Shown: one piece after another, positions 38,931 to 48,956 of the stretch
How the letters are laid out: every line of letters begins with the position of its first letter
How positions within the stretch are numbered: position 1 is the first letter of the stretch
Assembly: GCF_017220215.1 (NCBI RefSeq)
Contig: NZ_CP071129.1
Coordinates: forward strand, 496,001-560,000
Source: Caballeronia sp. M1242
GTDB taxonomy: Bacteria > Pseudomonadota > Gammaproteobacteria > Burkholderiales > Burkholderiaceae
DNA: 64,000 nucleotides
Reading direction: 5' to 3'
Made by a program: the position numbers and the translations under genes
Notes under the pieces: model-generated
What the model was told of the DNA's origin: nothing
Databases searched by the model: none
What the model saw: the letters and a program-made list of their open reading frames with translations, nothing else

Positions 38931-39758
38931 TCACGGCTCGCGCATCTGCGTCGGATGCGCGTCGAACACCGGTCCCTGCACGAAGTGGACATCGAACTGT
39001 TGAAGCGCGTCGAACTGCGCTTCGTCGGACACGTTCGAGAAGATGAGCGGAATCTTCAGCCGGTGCGCATACGCGACGAGATGCTTCACGACCGAATCGC
39101 GCAACGCGGCCCCCGCATCCATCTTGATGAAATCGAGCCGCGCCATCTCCGATACCGCCATGATCTGCCCGGCATTGGGCAGATTGCCCGCCACCTTGAA
39201 TCCGTAGCGCTGATAGCTCTTGGTCAGATAGCCGAGAAACGTCTTGTGCGCGACCGCCGCCGCGGGCAGCTCGATCACGACGCGCGCCGGATTCATGCCG
39301 AACTTGCGCAGCACGGACGAGAAGACCAGCCCGTGGTCGTACTTCACGCTTTTGAGCAGCCGCTCGTGCACGCGCAGGAACAGCAAGCCCGGCCGCTGCG
39401 GACCGAAGAAATTGAACGCATGCAGCGCGCGGGACAGCCGGTCCAGCGTGACGAGCTCGTTGTCGTCTTCGAGGTGCGCGAACGGATCGCGCGGTATGTC
39501 GCCTTCGATCAACGTCAGCGCCTGCAAACCGAGTTCGTCGCCGAAGCGTTGCGCGCTTTCGGCCGACGCGGACAGCGTTTGCGGAAAGCTGTGTGTGCCG
39601 ACATCGAAGATCGGTTCGTACGCGCTCGCCACCGTCAGTTCGCCGTAGCGCGCGATGGCCTGCCGCGCCTGTCCGTCGCCGTCCAGCACGATATGCGCGC
39701 CGAGAAACGGATGTTCGGCGGCGCGGGCGACGAGTTCCGGCAGGGACGGGGAGATCAT
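38931..39758 (-). CDS. EAL-domain protein, probably catalytically inactive
   Basis: The 275-residue product has the outline of an EAL (cyclic-di-GMP phosphodiesterase) domain: YEPIFDV near residue 47, [10 protein letters not shown] in place of the usual IEITE strand, DFIKMDAGA in place of DxIKID, and a C-terminal [13 protein letters not shown] resembling the QGY.F..P end. The EAL triplet itself and the metal-binding ANDDFG-like motif are missing (KVAGNLPN stands at that place). It probably binds no metal and may act as a c-di-GMP sensor or protein-interaction module. It has no signal peptide, transmembrane helix or partner domain. It converges on the FGGY kinase gene. Confidence 0.75.
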   Translation of the reverse strand: MISPSLPELVARAAEHPFLGAHIVLDGDGQARQAIARYGELTVASAYEPIFDVGTHSFPQTLSASAESAQRFGDELGLQALTLIEGDIPRDPFAHLEDDNELVTLDRLSRALHAFNFFGPQRPGLLFLRVHERLLKSVKYDHGLVFSSVLRKFGMNPARVVIELPAAAVAHKTFLGYLTKSYQRYGFKVAGNLPNAGQIMAVSEMARLDFIKMDAGAALRDSVVKHLVAYAHRLKIPLIFSNVSDEAQFDALQQFDVHFVQGPVFDAHPTQMREP

Positions 39759-39898
39759 GGATGTGGGTTCGGGTGCGGGCCGACCGGACGCTTGTGATTA
39801 TTTGGATGGTATCAGCGCGCGCGATGGCCGCTTGCACCGAACTGACATATTGATATGCCGCCGGGTCGCATCGAATCAGGGTATACGAGCTATTTCAC

Positions 39899-39915
39899 TA
39901 AACGTAATCCGTTTA
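39899..39915 (+). promoter_or_regulatory. Inverted repeat upstream of hmgA, candidate operator
   Basis: TAAACGTAATCCGTTTA is a perfect inverted repeat with 6-bp arms and a 5-base centre, ending 33 bases before the hmgA start codon in an AT-rich stretch. Homogentisate operons are usually regulated, and a palindrome in this position could bind the local regulator or overlap the promoter. No regulator gene is adjacent. Confidence 0.5.
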
Positions 39916-39948
39916 ACATTCGTAAAACCTTGTCGAGGAGATCCGACG

Positions 39949-41286
39949 ATGCCCCCGTTCGACACGCACACCGACGCGAGCCGGCACTATCAGTCCGGCT
40001 TCGTGAACGACTTCGCCACCGAGGCGCTGCCCGGCGCGCTGCCTATCGGTCGTAACTCGCCGCAGCGCGCGGCGTACGGTCTCTACGCCGAGCAGTTGTC
40101 GGGCACGGCATTCACCGCGCCGCGCGCGCACAACCGGCGCTCGTGGCTGTATCGCATCCGGCCGGCGGCGGTTCACAAGCCGTTCACGCGCGTGATGGGG
40201 GATGCGTTGCGGGCGCGGCTCGTCGCCAATTTCGCCGACGTTCCGCCGACGCCGCCCAATCAATTGCGCTGGGACCCGCTGCCGATGCCCGACGCGCCGA
40301 CGGATTTCATCGACGGCTGGGTGACGATGGCCGGCAACGGCGCGGCCGAGTCGATGACCGGCTGCGCGATTCATCTGTACGCGGCCAACCGCCCGATGAG
40401 CGACCGCTTCTTCTACAACGCGGACGGCGAACTGCTGATCGTTCCGCAGCAAGGGCGGCTTTCGATTGCGACGGAACTCGGCCGCCTCGATATCGCGCCG
40501 TTCGAGATCGCGGTGATTCCGCGCGGCGTGCGCTTTGCCGTCACGCTGCCCGACGGCGAAGCGCGCGGCTACATCTGCGAGAACTTCGGCGCGTTGCTGC
40601 AACTGCCGGATCTCGGGCCGATCGGCTCCAACGGTCTTGCGAATCCGCGCGACTTTCTCACGCCGCATGCCGCCTACGAGGACCGCGAGGGCGACTTCGA
40701 ACTCGTCGCGAAGCTGAACGGCGTGCTGTGGCGCGCGGACATCGGCCATTCGCCGCTGGATGTGGTCGCGTGGCACGGCAACTACGCGCCGTACAAGTAC
40801 GATCTGCGGCACTTCAACACCATCGGCTCGATCAGCTTCGATCATCCCGATCCGTCCATCTTTCTCGTGCTGCAATCGCCGAGCGACACGCCGGGCGTCG
40901 ATTCCATCGACTTCGTGATTTTTCCGGTGCGCTGGCTCGCCGCCGAGGACACGTTCCGGCCGCCGTGGTTTCACCGCAATGTCGCGAGCGAATTCATGGG
41001 CCTCGTGCACGGCGTGTACGACGCGAAGGCGGAAGGCTTCGTGCCCGGCGGCGCGAGCCTGCACAACTGCATGTCGGGTCACGGGCCGGACGCGGATACG
41101 TTCGAGAAGGCATCCGCGAGCGATACGTCGAAGCCCGCGAAAGTCGGCGACACGATGGCCTTCATGTTCGAAACGCGCACGCTCATCAAGCCCACGCAGT
41201 TCGCGCTGAAGACCGCGCAGTTGCAGGCGCATTACTACGAGTGCTGGCAGGGCCTCAAGAAACACTTCAACCCGGAGCAACGATGA
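39949..41286 (+). CDS. hmgA: Homogentisate 1,2-dioxygenase
   Basis: The 445-residue product opens the aromatic ring of homogentisate to maleylacetoacetate in tyrosine/phenylalanine breakdown. The iron ligands are visible as His342 and Glu348 ([12 protein letters not shown]) and His378 (MSGHGPD), matching the human enzyme's HRN..SEFMGL and HGPD segments. The N-terminal motif [19 protein letters not shown] is typical. The ATG at 39949 follows GAGGAGATCCGACG; the long upstream open frame is not part of the protein. It overlaps the fumarylacetoacetase gene by four bases. Maleylacetoacetate isomerase is not found in the window. Confidence 0.97.
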   Translation: MPPFDTHTDASRHYQSGFVNDFATEALPGALPIGRNSPQRAAYGLYAEQLSGTAFTAPRAHNRRSWLYRIRPAAVHKPFTRVMGDALRARLVANFADVPPTPPNQLRWDPLPMPDAPTDFIDGWVTMAGNGAAESMTGCAIHLYAANRPMSDRFFYNADGELLIVPQQGRLSIATELGRLDIAPFEIAVIPRGVRFAVTLPDGEARGYICENFGALLQLPDLGPIGSNGLANPRDFLTPHAAYEDREGDFELVAKLNGVLWRADIGHSPLDVVAWHGNYAPYKYDLRHFNTIGSISFDHPDPSIFLVLQSPSDTPGVDSIDFVIFPVRWLAAEDTFRPPWFHRNVASEFMGLVHGVYDAKAEGFVPGGASLHNCMSGHGPDADTFEKASASDTSKPAKVGDTMAFMFETRTLIKPTQFALKTAQLQAHYYECWQGLKKHFNPEQR

Positions 41287-42575
41287 ACGATGCGCTCAAG
41301 GCGACGCTCGCCCCGACGCTGAAAAGCTGGATCGAATCCGCGAACGATCCCAGAAGTGACTTTCCGATTCAGAACCTGCCGTTCGGCGTCTTCAGCGACG
41401 CGGTGAACGAGCGGCCGCGCGCGGGCGTGGCGATCGGCGACTGGATCGTGGATCTGGCGGCGCTGGAAGACGCGCGGCTGATCGACGCTGACGGCACATT
41501 CAGCGAGCCGCGCCTGAACGCGTTCATCGCGCAGGGACGCGAGTCGTGGCGCGCGGTGCGTGTCGCGCTCTCCGTCTTGCTCGCACGCGATACGCCGACG
41601 CTGCGCGACGATGCCGCGCTGCGCCGCCGCGCGCTCGTGCCGCGCGAGACCGCGACGATGCATCTGCCGGTCGAGATTCCCGGCTATGCGGACTTCTATT
41701 CGTCGAAGGAGCACGCGACGAACGTCGGCTCCATGTTCCGCGATCCGAAGAACGCGCTCCTGCCGAACTGGTCCGAAATGCCGATCGCCTATAACGGACG
41801 CGCGTCGTCGGTCGTCGTGAGCGGCACGCCGGTGCGCCGGCCCAACGGCCAGTTAAAGCTGCCGGACGAGCCGCGCCCGATTTTCGGCGCATGCCGCAAG
41901 CTGGATATCGAACTGGAGACGGGCTTTATCGTCGGGCAAGGCAATGCGCTCGGCGAACCGATTGCGTGCGAAGAAGCCGAGGCGCATATCTTCGGCATGG
42001 TGCTGCTCAACGACTGGAGCGCGCGCGACATTCAGCAATGGGAATACGTGCCGCTCGGCCCGTTCAACTCGAAGACCTTCGCGACGACCATCTCGCCGTG
42101 GATCGTCACGCTCGATGCGCTCGAACCGTTCCGCACCGCGACGCCCGCGCAGGAGCCGGAGCCGCTCGCGTATCTGCGACACGCGGGCGATCACGCTTTC
42201 GATATCGAGCTGTCCGTTGACCTGCGGCCCGAAGGCGCGGCCACCGCGACGACGATCTCGCGCACCAACTTCAGGCTGATGTACTGGTCGATGGCGCAGC
42301 AGTTGGCGCACCACACGGTGTCAGGCTGCAACACGCGCGTGGGCGACCTCTTGGGCTCCGGCACGATCAGCGGGCCGACGCCCGACTCGTGCGGCAGCCT
42401 TTTGGAAGCGACATGGAATGGCCAGCGACCCGTGCGACTGGAAGAAGGCGGCGAGCGCGCGTTCCTTCAGGACGGCGATGAGATCACGCTACGCGGCTGG
42501 TGTCAGGGCGACGGTTATCGCGTGGGCTTCGGCGACTGCGTGGGGCGCATCCTCCCGGCGCGTTCCTTGACGTGA
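41283..42575 (+). CDS. fahA: Fumarylacetoacetase
   Basis: The 430-residue product hydrolyses fumarylacetoacetate to fumarate and acetoacetate, the last step of the homogentisate pathway. Metal ligands fall at Asp137 ([12 protein letters not shown]), Glu210 and Glu212 ([11 protein letters not shown]) and Asp244 ([11 protein letters not shown]), and the catalytic His144 is in KEHATNVG. An N-terminal SH3-like region precedes the catalytic domain as in the mammalian enzyme. Its start overlaps the hmgA stop (ATGA) and the carrier gene follows after 10 bases, so all three are one operon. Confidence 0.97.
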   Translation: MNDALKATLAPTLKSWIESANDPRSDFPIQNLPFGVFSDAVNERPRAGVAIGDWIVDLAALEDARLIDADGTFSEPRLNAFIAQGRESWRAVRVALSVLLARDTPTLRDDAALRRRALVPRETATMHLPVEIPGYADFYSSKEHATNVGSMFRDPKNALLPNWSEMPIAYNGRASSVVVSGTPVRRPNGQLKLPDEPRPIFGACRKLDIELETGFIVGQGNALGEPIACEEAEAHIFGMVLLNDWSARDIQQWEYVPLGPFNSKTFATTISPWIVTLDALEPFRTATPAQEPEPLAYLRHAGDHAFDIELSVDLRPEGAATATTISRTNFRLMYWSMAQQLAHHTVSGCNTRVGDLLGSGTISGPTPDSCGSLLEATWNGQRPVRLEEGGERAFLQDGDEITLRGWCQGDGYRVGFGDCVGRILPARSLT

Positions 42576-42585
42576 GGCATAGAAC

Positions 42586-43923
42586 ATGACAAAGACGACA
42601 ATCGACGTCGAGCGCGCGCTCGGCGATGCGCACCGGCCCGCGTTTCACTTCATGCTGCTCGCGCTGTGCGGGCTGTGCCTCGTGATCGACGGCTTCGACG
42701 CGCAGGCGATGGGCTACGTCGCGCCGGCCGTCATCGCCGAATGGGGCGTGCCGAAGTCCGCGCTCGGGCCGGTGTTCAGCGCGAGCCTCTTCGGCATGCT
42801 GCTCGGCGCGCTCGGCCTGTCCGTGCTGGCCGACCGCATCGGGCGCAGGCCGGTGCTGATCGGCGCGACGCTGTTCTTCGGACTCACGATGATCGCGACC
42901 GCCTTCACGCACAGCCTGCCGGTGCTGACCGCGCTGCGCTTCGTGACCGGCCTCGGGCTCGGCTGCATCATGCCGAACGCGATGGCGCTGGTCGGCGAAT
43001 TCTCCAGCACTCAGCACCGCGTCAAGCGCATGATGCTGGTCTCCTGCGGCTTCACGCTCGGCGCGGCGCTCGGCGGTTTCCTGAGCGCGGCGCTGATTCC
43101 GTCGCTCGGCTGGCGCTCGGTCTTCTGGGTCGGCGGCGCGGTGCCGATCGTGCTCGCGCTCGCCATGTTCGTCGGGCTGCCCGAATCGCTGCAGTTTCTC
43201 GTGCTGAAGGGGCATGAAGCCCGGGCGCGCGCGTGGCTCGCGAAGTTCGATCCGTCGCTGCGCATCGATTCCACGACGCGCCTTATCGTGCGAGAAAAGG
43301 GCGGCGAAGGCGCGCCGGTGGCCGAGCTCTTCCGCGCGGGGCGCACGCCCGTTACGCTGATTTTGTGGGCGATCAGCTTTATGAACCTGATCGACCTGTA
43401 CTTCCTGTCTAACTGGCTGCCGACCGTCATGCGCGATGCGGGGTATTCGCCCGGCATGGCGGTGCTCGTCGGCACGCTGTTGCAAACGGGCGGCGTGCTC
43501 GGGACCTTGCTGCTCGGCTGGTTCATCGAGCGCTTCGGCTTCGTGCGCGTGCTGCTCGGGTGCTTCGGTGTCGGCGCGGTTTGCGTTGGGGTGATCGGCG
43601 GCGTCGCGCACGTTCAGATGTGGCTCTTCGTGGCCGTGTTCGCCGCGGGCTTTTGCATCGTCGGCGGCCAGCCTGCCGTCAACGCGCTCGCCGGCCATTA
43701 CTATCCGACGACGCTGCGTTCCACCGGCATCGGCTGGAGTCTGGGCATCGGGCGCGTGGGATCTGTGATCGGGCCGCTCGTCGGCGGGCAGATGATCGCG
43801 CTCGGATGGAGCAACGTCGAACTGTTTCACGCGGCGGCCGTGCCGGTGTTTTGTTCGGCGCTGCTGGTGGTGGCGCTGGCCGCGGTGCGCAGAGAAAAGC
43901 GTGGAGTGGTGACGGCAGCCTGA
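42586..43923 (+). CDS. MFS transporter, aromatic acid:H+ symporter family
   Basis: The 445-residue product is a 12-helix major facilitator with the hallmarks of the aromatic acid:H+ symporters: Asp35-Gly-Phe-Asp38 in the first helix (VIDGFDAQAMGY), LADRIGRRPVLI between helices 2 and 3 and LGLGCIMPNAMALVGEF in helix 4. As the third gene of the hmgA-fahA operon it probably imports homogentisate or a precursor such as a hydroxyphenylacetate; the exact substrate is not evident from sequence. The ATG follows immediately on the upstream stop, with a purine-rich ribosome binding site. Confidence 0.9.
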   Translation: MTKTTIDVERALGDAHRPAFHFMLLALCGLCLVIDGFDAQAMGYVAPAVIAEWGVPKSALGPVFSASLFGMLLGALGLSVLADRIGRRPVLIGATLFFGLTMIATAFTHSLPVLTALRFVTGLGLGCIMPNAMALVGEFSSTQHRVKRMMLVSCGFTLGAALGGFLSAALIPSLGWRSVFWVGGAVPIVLALAMFVGLPESLQFLVLKGHEARARAWLAKFDPSLRIDSTTRLIVREKGGEGAPVAELFRAGRTPVTLILWAISFMNLIDLYFLSNWLPTVMRDAGYSPGMAVLVGTLLQTGGVLGTLLLGWFIERFGFVRVLLGCFGVGAVCVGVIGGVAHVQMWLFVAVFAAGFCIVGGQPAVNALAGHYYPTTLRSTGIGWSLGIGRVGSVIGPLVGGQMIALGWSNVELFHAAAVPVFCSALLVVALAAVRREKRGVVTAA

Positions 43924-44241
43924 ACCCGAAGCGCTATTCCATCAATCGAAAAAGACAGCCCAGAGATACGCCGATTCGTGCTTGAAAACGCACGGTCGGT
44001 AGCCAACAATAAAGCCATCTTGACAGCCGGGCGCCAGACCCGGCTGCGTCATATCAATGCCATGCCGTGATTCAACGCGAAACATGCGCAAGCAAGAGCG
44101 CATGAACGCGATGCATTGAGTCGCCAATTCAACATCGGTCTTTCCGGAAAGTGAATATCGAACGCGATCTTCGGCGTTCGTTTAGTAGTACGCAGGTCTT
44201 GCATGGCAATGCCTCGTCGAATCACACCCATAAGGAAGAAA
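43924..44241 (+). other. Intergenic stretch with a hairpin, before the secreted-protein gene
   Basis: The 318 bases hold no supported gene. A perfect 7-bp inverted repeat, AGCCGGG at 44025-44031 and CCCGGCT at 44039-44045, could form a hairpin but lacks a T-run on either side. It might still pause or end transcription of the hmg operon in a factor-dependent way. The promoter of the next gene should lie between 44050 and 44220. Confidence 0.45.
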
Positions 44242-45855
44242 ATGAAAACCGACCGCATGAGAAAGGCGCTCATTATGGCTGCGGCTGTCGTCGGCACGGC
44301 GTTCATGCCGATAAGCGGCATGGCTGGCAATCCCACACCGAATCCGTATTTATCCGCGCCCAAAGGCGCAATGACACACTTCGATCCCGCGCAAACCGAT
44401 GCCTTCACGCAAGCGATACCCGCCGGCACGCGCACCGCTTATGGACCGCTCGGCGTCACGCCGCAAGCATCGAATGGATTTTTGAACTTCGTCACGCTCA
44501 AATCGACTTCGCCCGATTATGTGTGGGCGGTGTCGAGCACAGGCGTGTCTTATCTCAAAGTCGCGAACGACGCCGTGACGCAAATGGGCGCAACGCTGGT
44601 TTTTCCGGGAGCCGTCTTCGTTGCGCAAAATCTTTTGACGGCCGTTTTAACGCAGCCTTTCACGACCGTGCAGCAGGTTCAGGCCGCGCTTCAGTCGCTC
44701 GGGCTTTTGACCGCGGGACAATCCCTCGGTCCGGCTTATAGCCTCGTGGATGCGGACAACGTGCTGTATTCCGGCGCGGTCAACAGCATTGTCGCCGTGG
44801 GCCTGATTTCGCCGGACGTGCCCGCGTTGGGCGTCCGCATATTGCGCTCGATGCCGTCATCCGCATTCGTTCAGTCGGGCGAGTCCGTCACGGGGCTTTC
44901 GCTGACTTACGACGGCAAACTCGTCGTGCAGGGAACGCGCTCCGTTTCCGTGGTGGATCGCAATTTCAATTCGACGCCGCAAACGCTTCGCTTCGGCAAC
45001 GACGAAACCATCTCCAATTCACTGGCCATCGACGAGAATAACGGCATTTATATCGTCAGCGACAAGAAGATGCACAAGGTCATTTGGACCGGCAGTGTCT
45101 TGTCGAATCAGTCGACGGACGGCGCGTGGGAATCGCCGTATCCGACCGGCGACACGTATCCCACGCTATTCGGTTCAGGCTCCGGTTCGACGCCCACGCT
45201 GATGGGATTCGGCAGCGATCCGGACAAACTCGTCGTCATTACAGACGGCCTCAAGCGCATGAGTCTCGTCGCATTCTGGCGAGATGCCATTCCTTCAGGA
45301 TTCACTAATCGCATTGCGGGGCAAATTTCGGTGACGGCAGGCTTGCCGCCCGATACGCAAACCATCCAGTCCGATCAATCCGTCACGGTGGATGGTTATG
45401 GCGCTTTCGTCGTGAATAACGTGGGTCCGGGCGGACTGCGAGACAGCATAGGCACCATCATTCCCGATGCGATCGCGCGCGGGCCGATTCTCGATTCGCC
45501 GCTGGGCGTCGAGCGATTCGAGTGGAATCCGTCGACGCATAACTGGGCTTCGGTTTGGGCGCGCGGCGATATCTCGTCCAATACGATGATTCCGGGAAAG
45601 AGCATCGCGTCAAATACGGTGTTTGTCAGCGGTTATTACCGGACGAACAATAGCGGATGGGAAATCGCGGGGCTCGACTGGAACACCGGGCAGACCGTGC
45701 ATCGCACGATTCTCGGCACCAGCATTTACGGGAACGGAATGTATGCGCCGATCGAGTTTCTGCCGGACGGCGATCTGTTCTTCAACGGCATTCTCGGCTT
45801 CATTCGCGTTCAGTTGCCAAGCGGGCTGATCTATCCGGCCGGTTTGCCGCTTTGA
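44242..45855 (+). CDS. Secreted protein of unknown function, possibly beta-propeller
   Basis: The 537-residue product has a signal peptide (residues 1 to about 30, MKTDRMRKALIMAAAVVGTAFMP then MAGNPTP) and no transmembrane helix afterwards. The mature part is rich in Ser, Thr, Gly and aromatic residues, with short strand-like blocks (GLSLTYDGKLVVQGTRSVSVVD, NSLAIDENNGIYIVSDKKMHKVIW, DPDKLVVITDGLKR, FLPDGDLFFNG) that resemble blades of NHL/SMP-30-like propellers. No catalytic motif is recognised. The start at 44242 has AAGGA eight bases upstream; an ATG at 44203 is less good. Codon use seems slightly less GC-rich than its neighbours. It stands alone; the next gene reads towards it. Confidence 0.8.
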   Translation: MKTDRMRKALIMAAAVVGTAFMPISGMAGNPTPNPYLSAPKGAMTHFDPAQTDAFTQAIPAGTRTAYGPLGVTPQASNGFLNFVTLKSTSPDYVWAVSSTGVSYLKVANDAVTQMGATLVFPGAVFVAQNLLTAVLTQPFTTVQQVQAALQSLGLLTAGQSLGPAYSLVDADNVLYSGAVNSIVAVGLISPDVPALGVRILRSMPSSAFVQSGESVTGLSLTYDGKLVVQGTRSVSVVDRNFNSTPQTLRFGNDETISNSLAIDENNGIYIVSDKKMHKVIWTGSVLSNQSTDGAWESPYPTGDTYPTLFGSGSGSTPTLMGFGSDPDKLVVITDGLKRMSLVAFWRDAIPSGFTNRIAGQISVTAGLPPDTQTIQSDQSVTVDGYGAFVVNNVGPGGLRDSIGTIIPDAIARGPILDSPLGVERFEWNPSTHNWASVWARGDISSNTMIPGKSIASNTVFVSGYYRTNNSGWEIAGLDWNTGQTVHRTILGTSIYGNGMYAPIEFLPDGDLFFNGILGFIRVQLPSGLIYPAGLPL

Positions 45856-45870
45856 GTCGCGAGGGCCGCA

Positions 45871-47034
45871 TCAACTGACGCTGGCGGCCGCTCGCCGTTC
45901 CCACGCGGCCGCCGCCACGAACGCGAGCGCCGCGGCGACCAGCACCGCGATCAGCGCGTTTGCGCCCGCGCGCCGCATCAGCATGCCCGCGACGATCGGC
46001 CCGCCGAAACTCGCGACGCTCCACGAAGCGCCGACGATCGCCGTCGCCGATATGAGCGCCGCGCCCCGAAAGCGTTCGCCGCACGCGACGATCGACAGCG
46101 TGTAGACGCTGCCCGCCGCTGCGCCGATCACGAACAGCAGCGGCCAGCAGAGCCACGGATAGGCGACGGCCCACGGCAGCGCCGGCAGCAGCGCGACGAC
46201 CACGACGCCCGCGCCCATGTGCACCTTCGCGCGCCCCATGCGATCGGCGAGCCAGCCGATCGGGAACTGCATCGTCGTGTCGCCGAGCAGGATCGCGGAG
46301 GCAAACAGCACGCCGGTATTCGCGCTCACGCCGTGAGATATCGCGAACAGCGGCAACAGCGAAAGCGCGAGCGTGTCGAAGAGCGCGAAGAAGCCCGTGC
46401 CGATCACGAGCGCCGGCATGCGCGGCAGCACGCGCCGCCAGTCGCTGTGTCCCGCGTGCTCGATGCCGTCGGCAGCCAGCCCCTGTGGCGACACGCGGAT
46501 CGTCGCGAGCGCGGGCAAGGCAAGAAGAAAGATCGCGCCGCAGAGGGCGAAGCGCGTCGACTGCCAGCCGCCCGCCACGCTCACGAGCACCGGCCCGGCC
46601 ATCTGAAACAGCGTGAAATTCGTCGCGTAAAGCGCGACGACGCGGCCGCGCGTGGAATCGTCCGCGAGCGCGGCCACCCACGCCTCGCCGATGGTGAAGA
46701 GCAGCATCAGTGCCGCGCCGCACGCAAAACGCAGCGCGGCCCAGAGCCGCAGGTCGATGGAAAACTGCATCGCGATGGTCGCGAGCGCCGCGACGACGAC
46801 CGCGCCCATGATCGTGCCGCGCGCGCCGTATCGCGACGCAATGCGGCTCGCGAAAGGCGCGACGACGAGTCCGCCGCCGGCCTGCATCGCCGTCATGATG
46901 CCGACGACGTCCGACCCGTAGCCCGCCTGCGTCAGCGCGAGCGCGGTGAGCGGCAGCGTCGCGCCGAGACCCAGGCCCACCACCGCGACGCTCGAAATCA
47001 GCGCGAAGAAGTCGCGCGAGAGGACGCCTCTCAT
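45871..47034 (-). CDS. MFS transporter (YcaD-like)
   Basis: The 387-residue product is a major facilitator with about 12 hydrophobic segments. The helix 2-3 loop contains RIASRYGARG, a weak version of the MFS signature, and helix 4-5 contains RFACGAALMLLFTIGEAWVAALADDSTRGRVVALY, which resembles the YcaD/YfkF-type subfamily of unassigned transporters. Substrate unknown. It begins 19 bases after the end of another MFS gene on the same strand, so the two may be cotranscribed. Confidence 0.85.
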   Translation of the reverse strand: MRGVLSRDFFALISSVAVVGLGLGATLPLTALALTQAGYGSDVVGIMTAMQAGGGLVVAPFASRIASRYGARGTIMGAVVVAALATIAMQFSIDLRLWAALRFACGAALMLLFTIGEAWVAALADDSTRGRVVALYATNFTLFQMAGPVLVSVAGGWQSTRFALCGAIFLLALPALATIRVSPQGLAADGIEHAGHSDWRRVLPRMPALVIGTGFFALFDTLALSLLPLFAISHGVSANTGVLFASAILLGDTTMQFPIGWLADRMGRAKVHMGAGVVVVALLPALPWAVAYPWLCWPLLFVIGAAAGSVYTLSIVACGERFRGAALISATAIVGASWSVASFGGPIVAGMLMRRAGANALIAVLVAAALAFVAAAAWERRAAASVS

Positions 47035-47053
47035 CGACTGCGTCCAGCGAGAC

Positions 47054-48226
47054 TCAGGCAGCCTGCCCGATGGCGAGACGGCGCGCGCGCTTGTCGAGCG
47101 TCGCGGAGAGCAGCGTCAGCCCGAACGCGCCGCACGCCATCGCGACGCCGACCCACGGCAGCGAGGTCAGCGGCGCGCCGGCGCTGATCGCGCAGCCGCC
47201 CAGCCACGCGCCCGTCGCGTTGCCGAGATTGAACGCGCCCTGATTGAGCGTGGAGGCGAGATTCGGCGCATCGCTCGCGCGGTTGACGATCAGGATTTGC
47301 AGCGGCGGCACGATAGCGAACGCGAGCACGCCCCACAGGAAGATGGTGATCATCGCGGAGATCGATTCGTGCATCGTCGCCGCGAACACCGTCAGGATCA
47401 CGACGATCGACAGCAGGAACGACAGCAGCGAGCGCAGCAGCTTCCAGTCCGCGAGCTTGCCGCCGAGCGTGCTGCCGACCGTCAGCCCGAGGCCGAAGAG
47501 CAGCAGCACGTACGTGACCGCGTGCGGCGAAACGCCCGTCACGTCTTCGAGGATCGGCGTGATATACGTGAAAACGGAAAAGAGGCTCGCCGAAGCCAGC
47601 ACGCTGATGCCGAGCACCATCAGGACTTGCGGGTTTTTGAGCACGTTGAATTCGCGCAGGATGCTGGTTTCGCGCATCTCGATGTGCTTGGGCAGGCACA
47701 CCGCCAGGGCGCCCGCCGCCGCGATGCCGATGAGCGTCACGACCCAGAACGTCGCGCGCCAGCCGGCCGCCTGACCGAGCGCGGTGCCGAGCGGCACGCC
47801 GAGCACGTTGGCGAGCGTGAGGCCCGTGAACATGAGCGCGATGGCTTGCGCGCGACGGTTCGGCGCGACGAGATCGGCGGCGACCACCGAGCCGATGCCG
47901 AAGAACGCGCCGTGGCAGAACGCCGTGACGATGCGCGCGCCCATGAGCACCCAGTAATTCGGCGCGAGCGCGCACAGCAGATTGCCGACGATGAACACGC
48001 CGATCAGGCCCATCAGTGCCTTCTTGCGCGGCATCTTCGCGGTGACGATGGCGAGAATCGGCGCGCCGATGGTCACGCCGAGCGCATAGCCCGAGACGAG
48101 CATGCCGGCGGCGGGAATCGACACGGCGAGATCACGCGCGACGTTGGGCAAGAGGCCCATGATGACGAATTCGGTCGTGCCGATGCCGAACGCGGCAATT
48201 GCAAGAGCGAGGAGAGGCAAGGGCAT
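47054..48226 (-). CDS. MFS transporter, DHA1 family (AraJ/YdhP-like)
   Basis: The 390-residue product is a 12-helix drug:H+ antiporter-1 type exporter. The opening LPLLALAIAAFGIGTTEFVIMGLLPNVARDLAVSIPAAGMLVSGYALGV-type sequence is characteristic of the AraJ/YdhP/PbuE-like branch, which has the GTTEFV..GLLP motif in the first helix; members export sugars, purines or drugs. The substrate cannot be told here. It is the first gene of a two-gene MFS unit. Confidence 0.88.
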   Translation of the reverse strand: MPLPLLALAIAAFGIGTTEFVIMGLLPNVARDLAVSIPAAGMLVSGYALGVTIGAPILAIVTAKMPRKKALMGLIGVFIVGNLLCALAPNYWVLMGARIVTAFCHGAFFGIGSVVAADLVAPNRRAQAIALMFTGLTLANVLGVPLGTALGQAAGWRATFWVVTLIGIAAAGALAVCLPKHIEMRETSILREFNVLKNPQVLMVLGISVLASASLFSVFTYITPILEDVTGVSPHAVTYVLLLFGLGLTVGSTLGGKLADWKLLRSLLSFLLSIVVILTVFAATMHESISAMITIFLWGVLAFAIVPPLQILIVNRASDAPNLASTLNQGAFNLGNATGAWLGGCAISAGAPLTSLPWVGVAMACGAFGLTLLSATLDKRARRLAIGQAA

Positions 48227-48505
48227 GGCAAAAGGCGGGGAAAATGGGCGCGCCGGCCTGAATCGGGCGCAGGGAAGGCTCGAATTCTACCGAAAGGTGA
48301 TTTTTGGTGCTGGTAGAAACCCTGAGATTGCGCCGCGCCGACAATGCCGGATCATGGGCGGTTCCTTTTATGATCGGCCCGCGCGGCGCTGGGATCTTTC
48401 ATGATTCACGTTAGCGGCGCGGCTCACGCTTCGCATTTTTGCCCGACACGCGCCATTCGTTGCGCGGCGCGGGTGTTGGAAAAACACAGCACTGACTGAA
48501 GAGAT

Positions 48506-48946
48506 ATGTCGCCTTTGAAAACCTGCCTGCGCGCGGCCATCGCCTGCGCGGTCCTGCTTGTCACGCACGTTCACGCCCAGAGCGATGCCGCCGGTCCCGT
48601 CGCGACGCAAGCGGGCACCGTCTACTTCCTGCGCGACGAGTCCGGCTTTGCCGCGATGCTCGGCACCCAGGCGTTCGACCGCTTCGACGCCCGCCGTCTC
48701 GCGCATTTCGACGAAGCGGGCAGCAACGGTTCCATCACGCGCGCCTTGATGCAAACGGACACCGGCCCGGTGCTTTACGACTTCCGCCGCAATCCGCCGC
48801 TGGTTCAGCGCGCGGGCAAGCGCATGACGGTGCAGCGCGTATTCTGGCAAGGCGACGAAGTCGTCATGCAGACCACGGCGGGCTGGTACAAGCTGGAACG
48901 CGGGGCGCTCACGAAGCTGCAATCATCGACGAAGACGTATCACTGA
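48506..48946 (+). CDS. Small secreted protein of unknown function
   Basis: The 146-residue product has a signal peptide (MSPLKTCLRAAIACAVLLV then THVHAQ, cleavage after about residue 25) and a mature domain of about 120 residues with no motif I recognise. The mature part has alternating polar and hydrophobic stretches suggesting beta structure (TVYFLRDESGFAAMLG, RVFWQGDEVVMQTTAGWYKLE). It is read alone, converging on pdeM with 10 bases between the stops. The upstream 279 bases contain no other gene. Confidence 0.7.
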   Translation: MSPLKTCLRAAIACAVLLVTHVHAQSDAAGPVATQAGTVYFLRDESGFAAMLGTQAFDRFDARRLAHFDEAGSNGSITRALMQTDTGPVLYDFRRNPPLVQRAGKRMTVQRVFWQGDEVVMQTTAGWYKLERGALTKLQSSTKTYH

Positions 48947-48956
48947 GCGTACGCGG

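Noticed and set aside
44025..44045. Hairpin AGCCGGG/CCCGGCT as terminator of the hmg operon
   Set aside because: No run of T follows on either strand, so it does not meet the pattern of an intrinsic terminator; kept only as a note in the intergenic entry.
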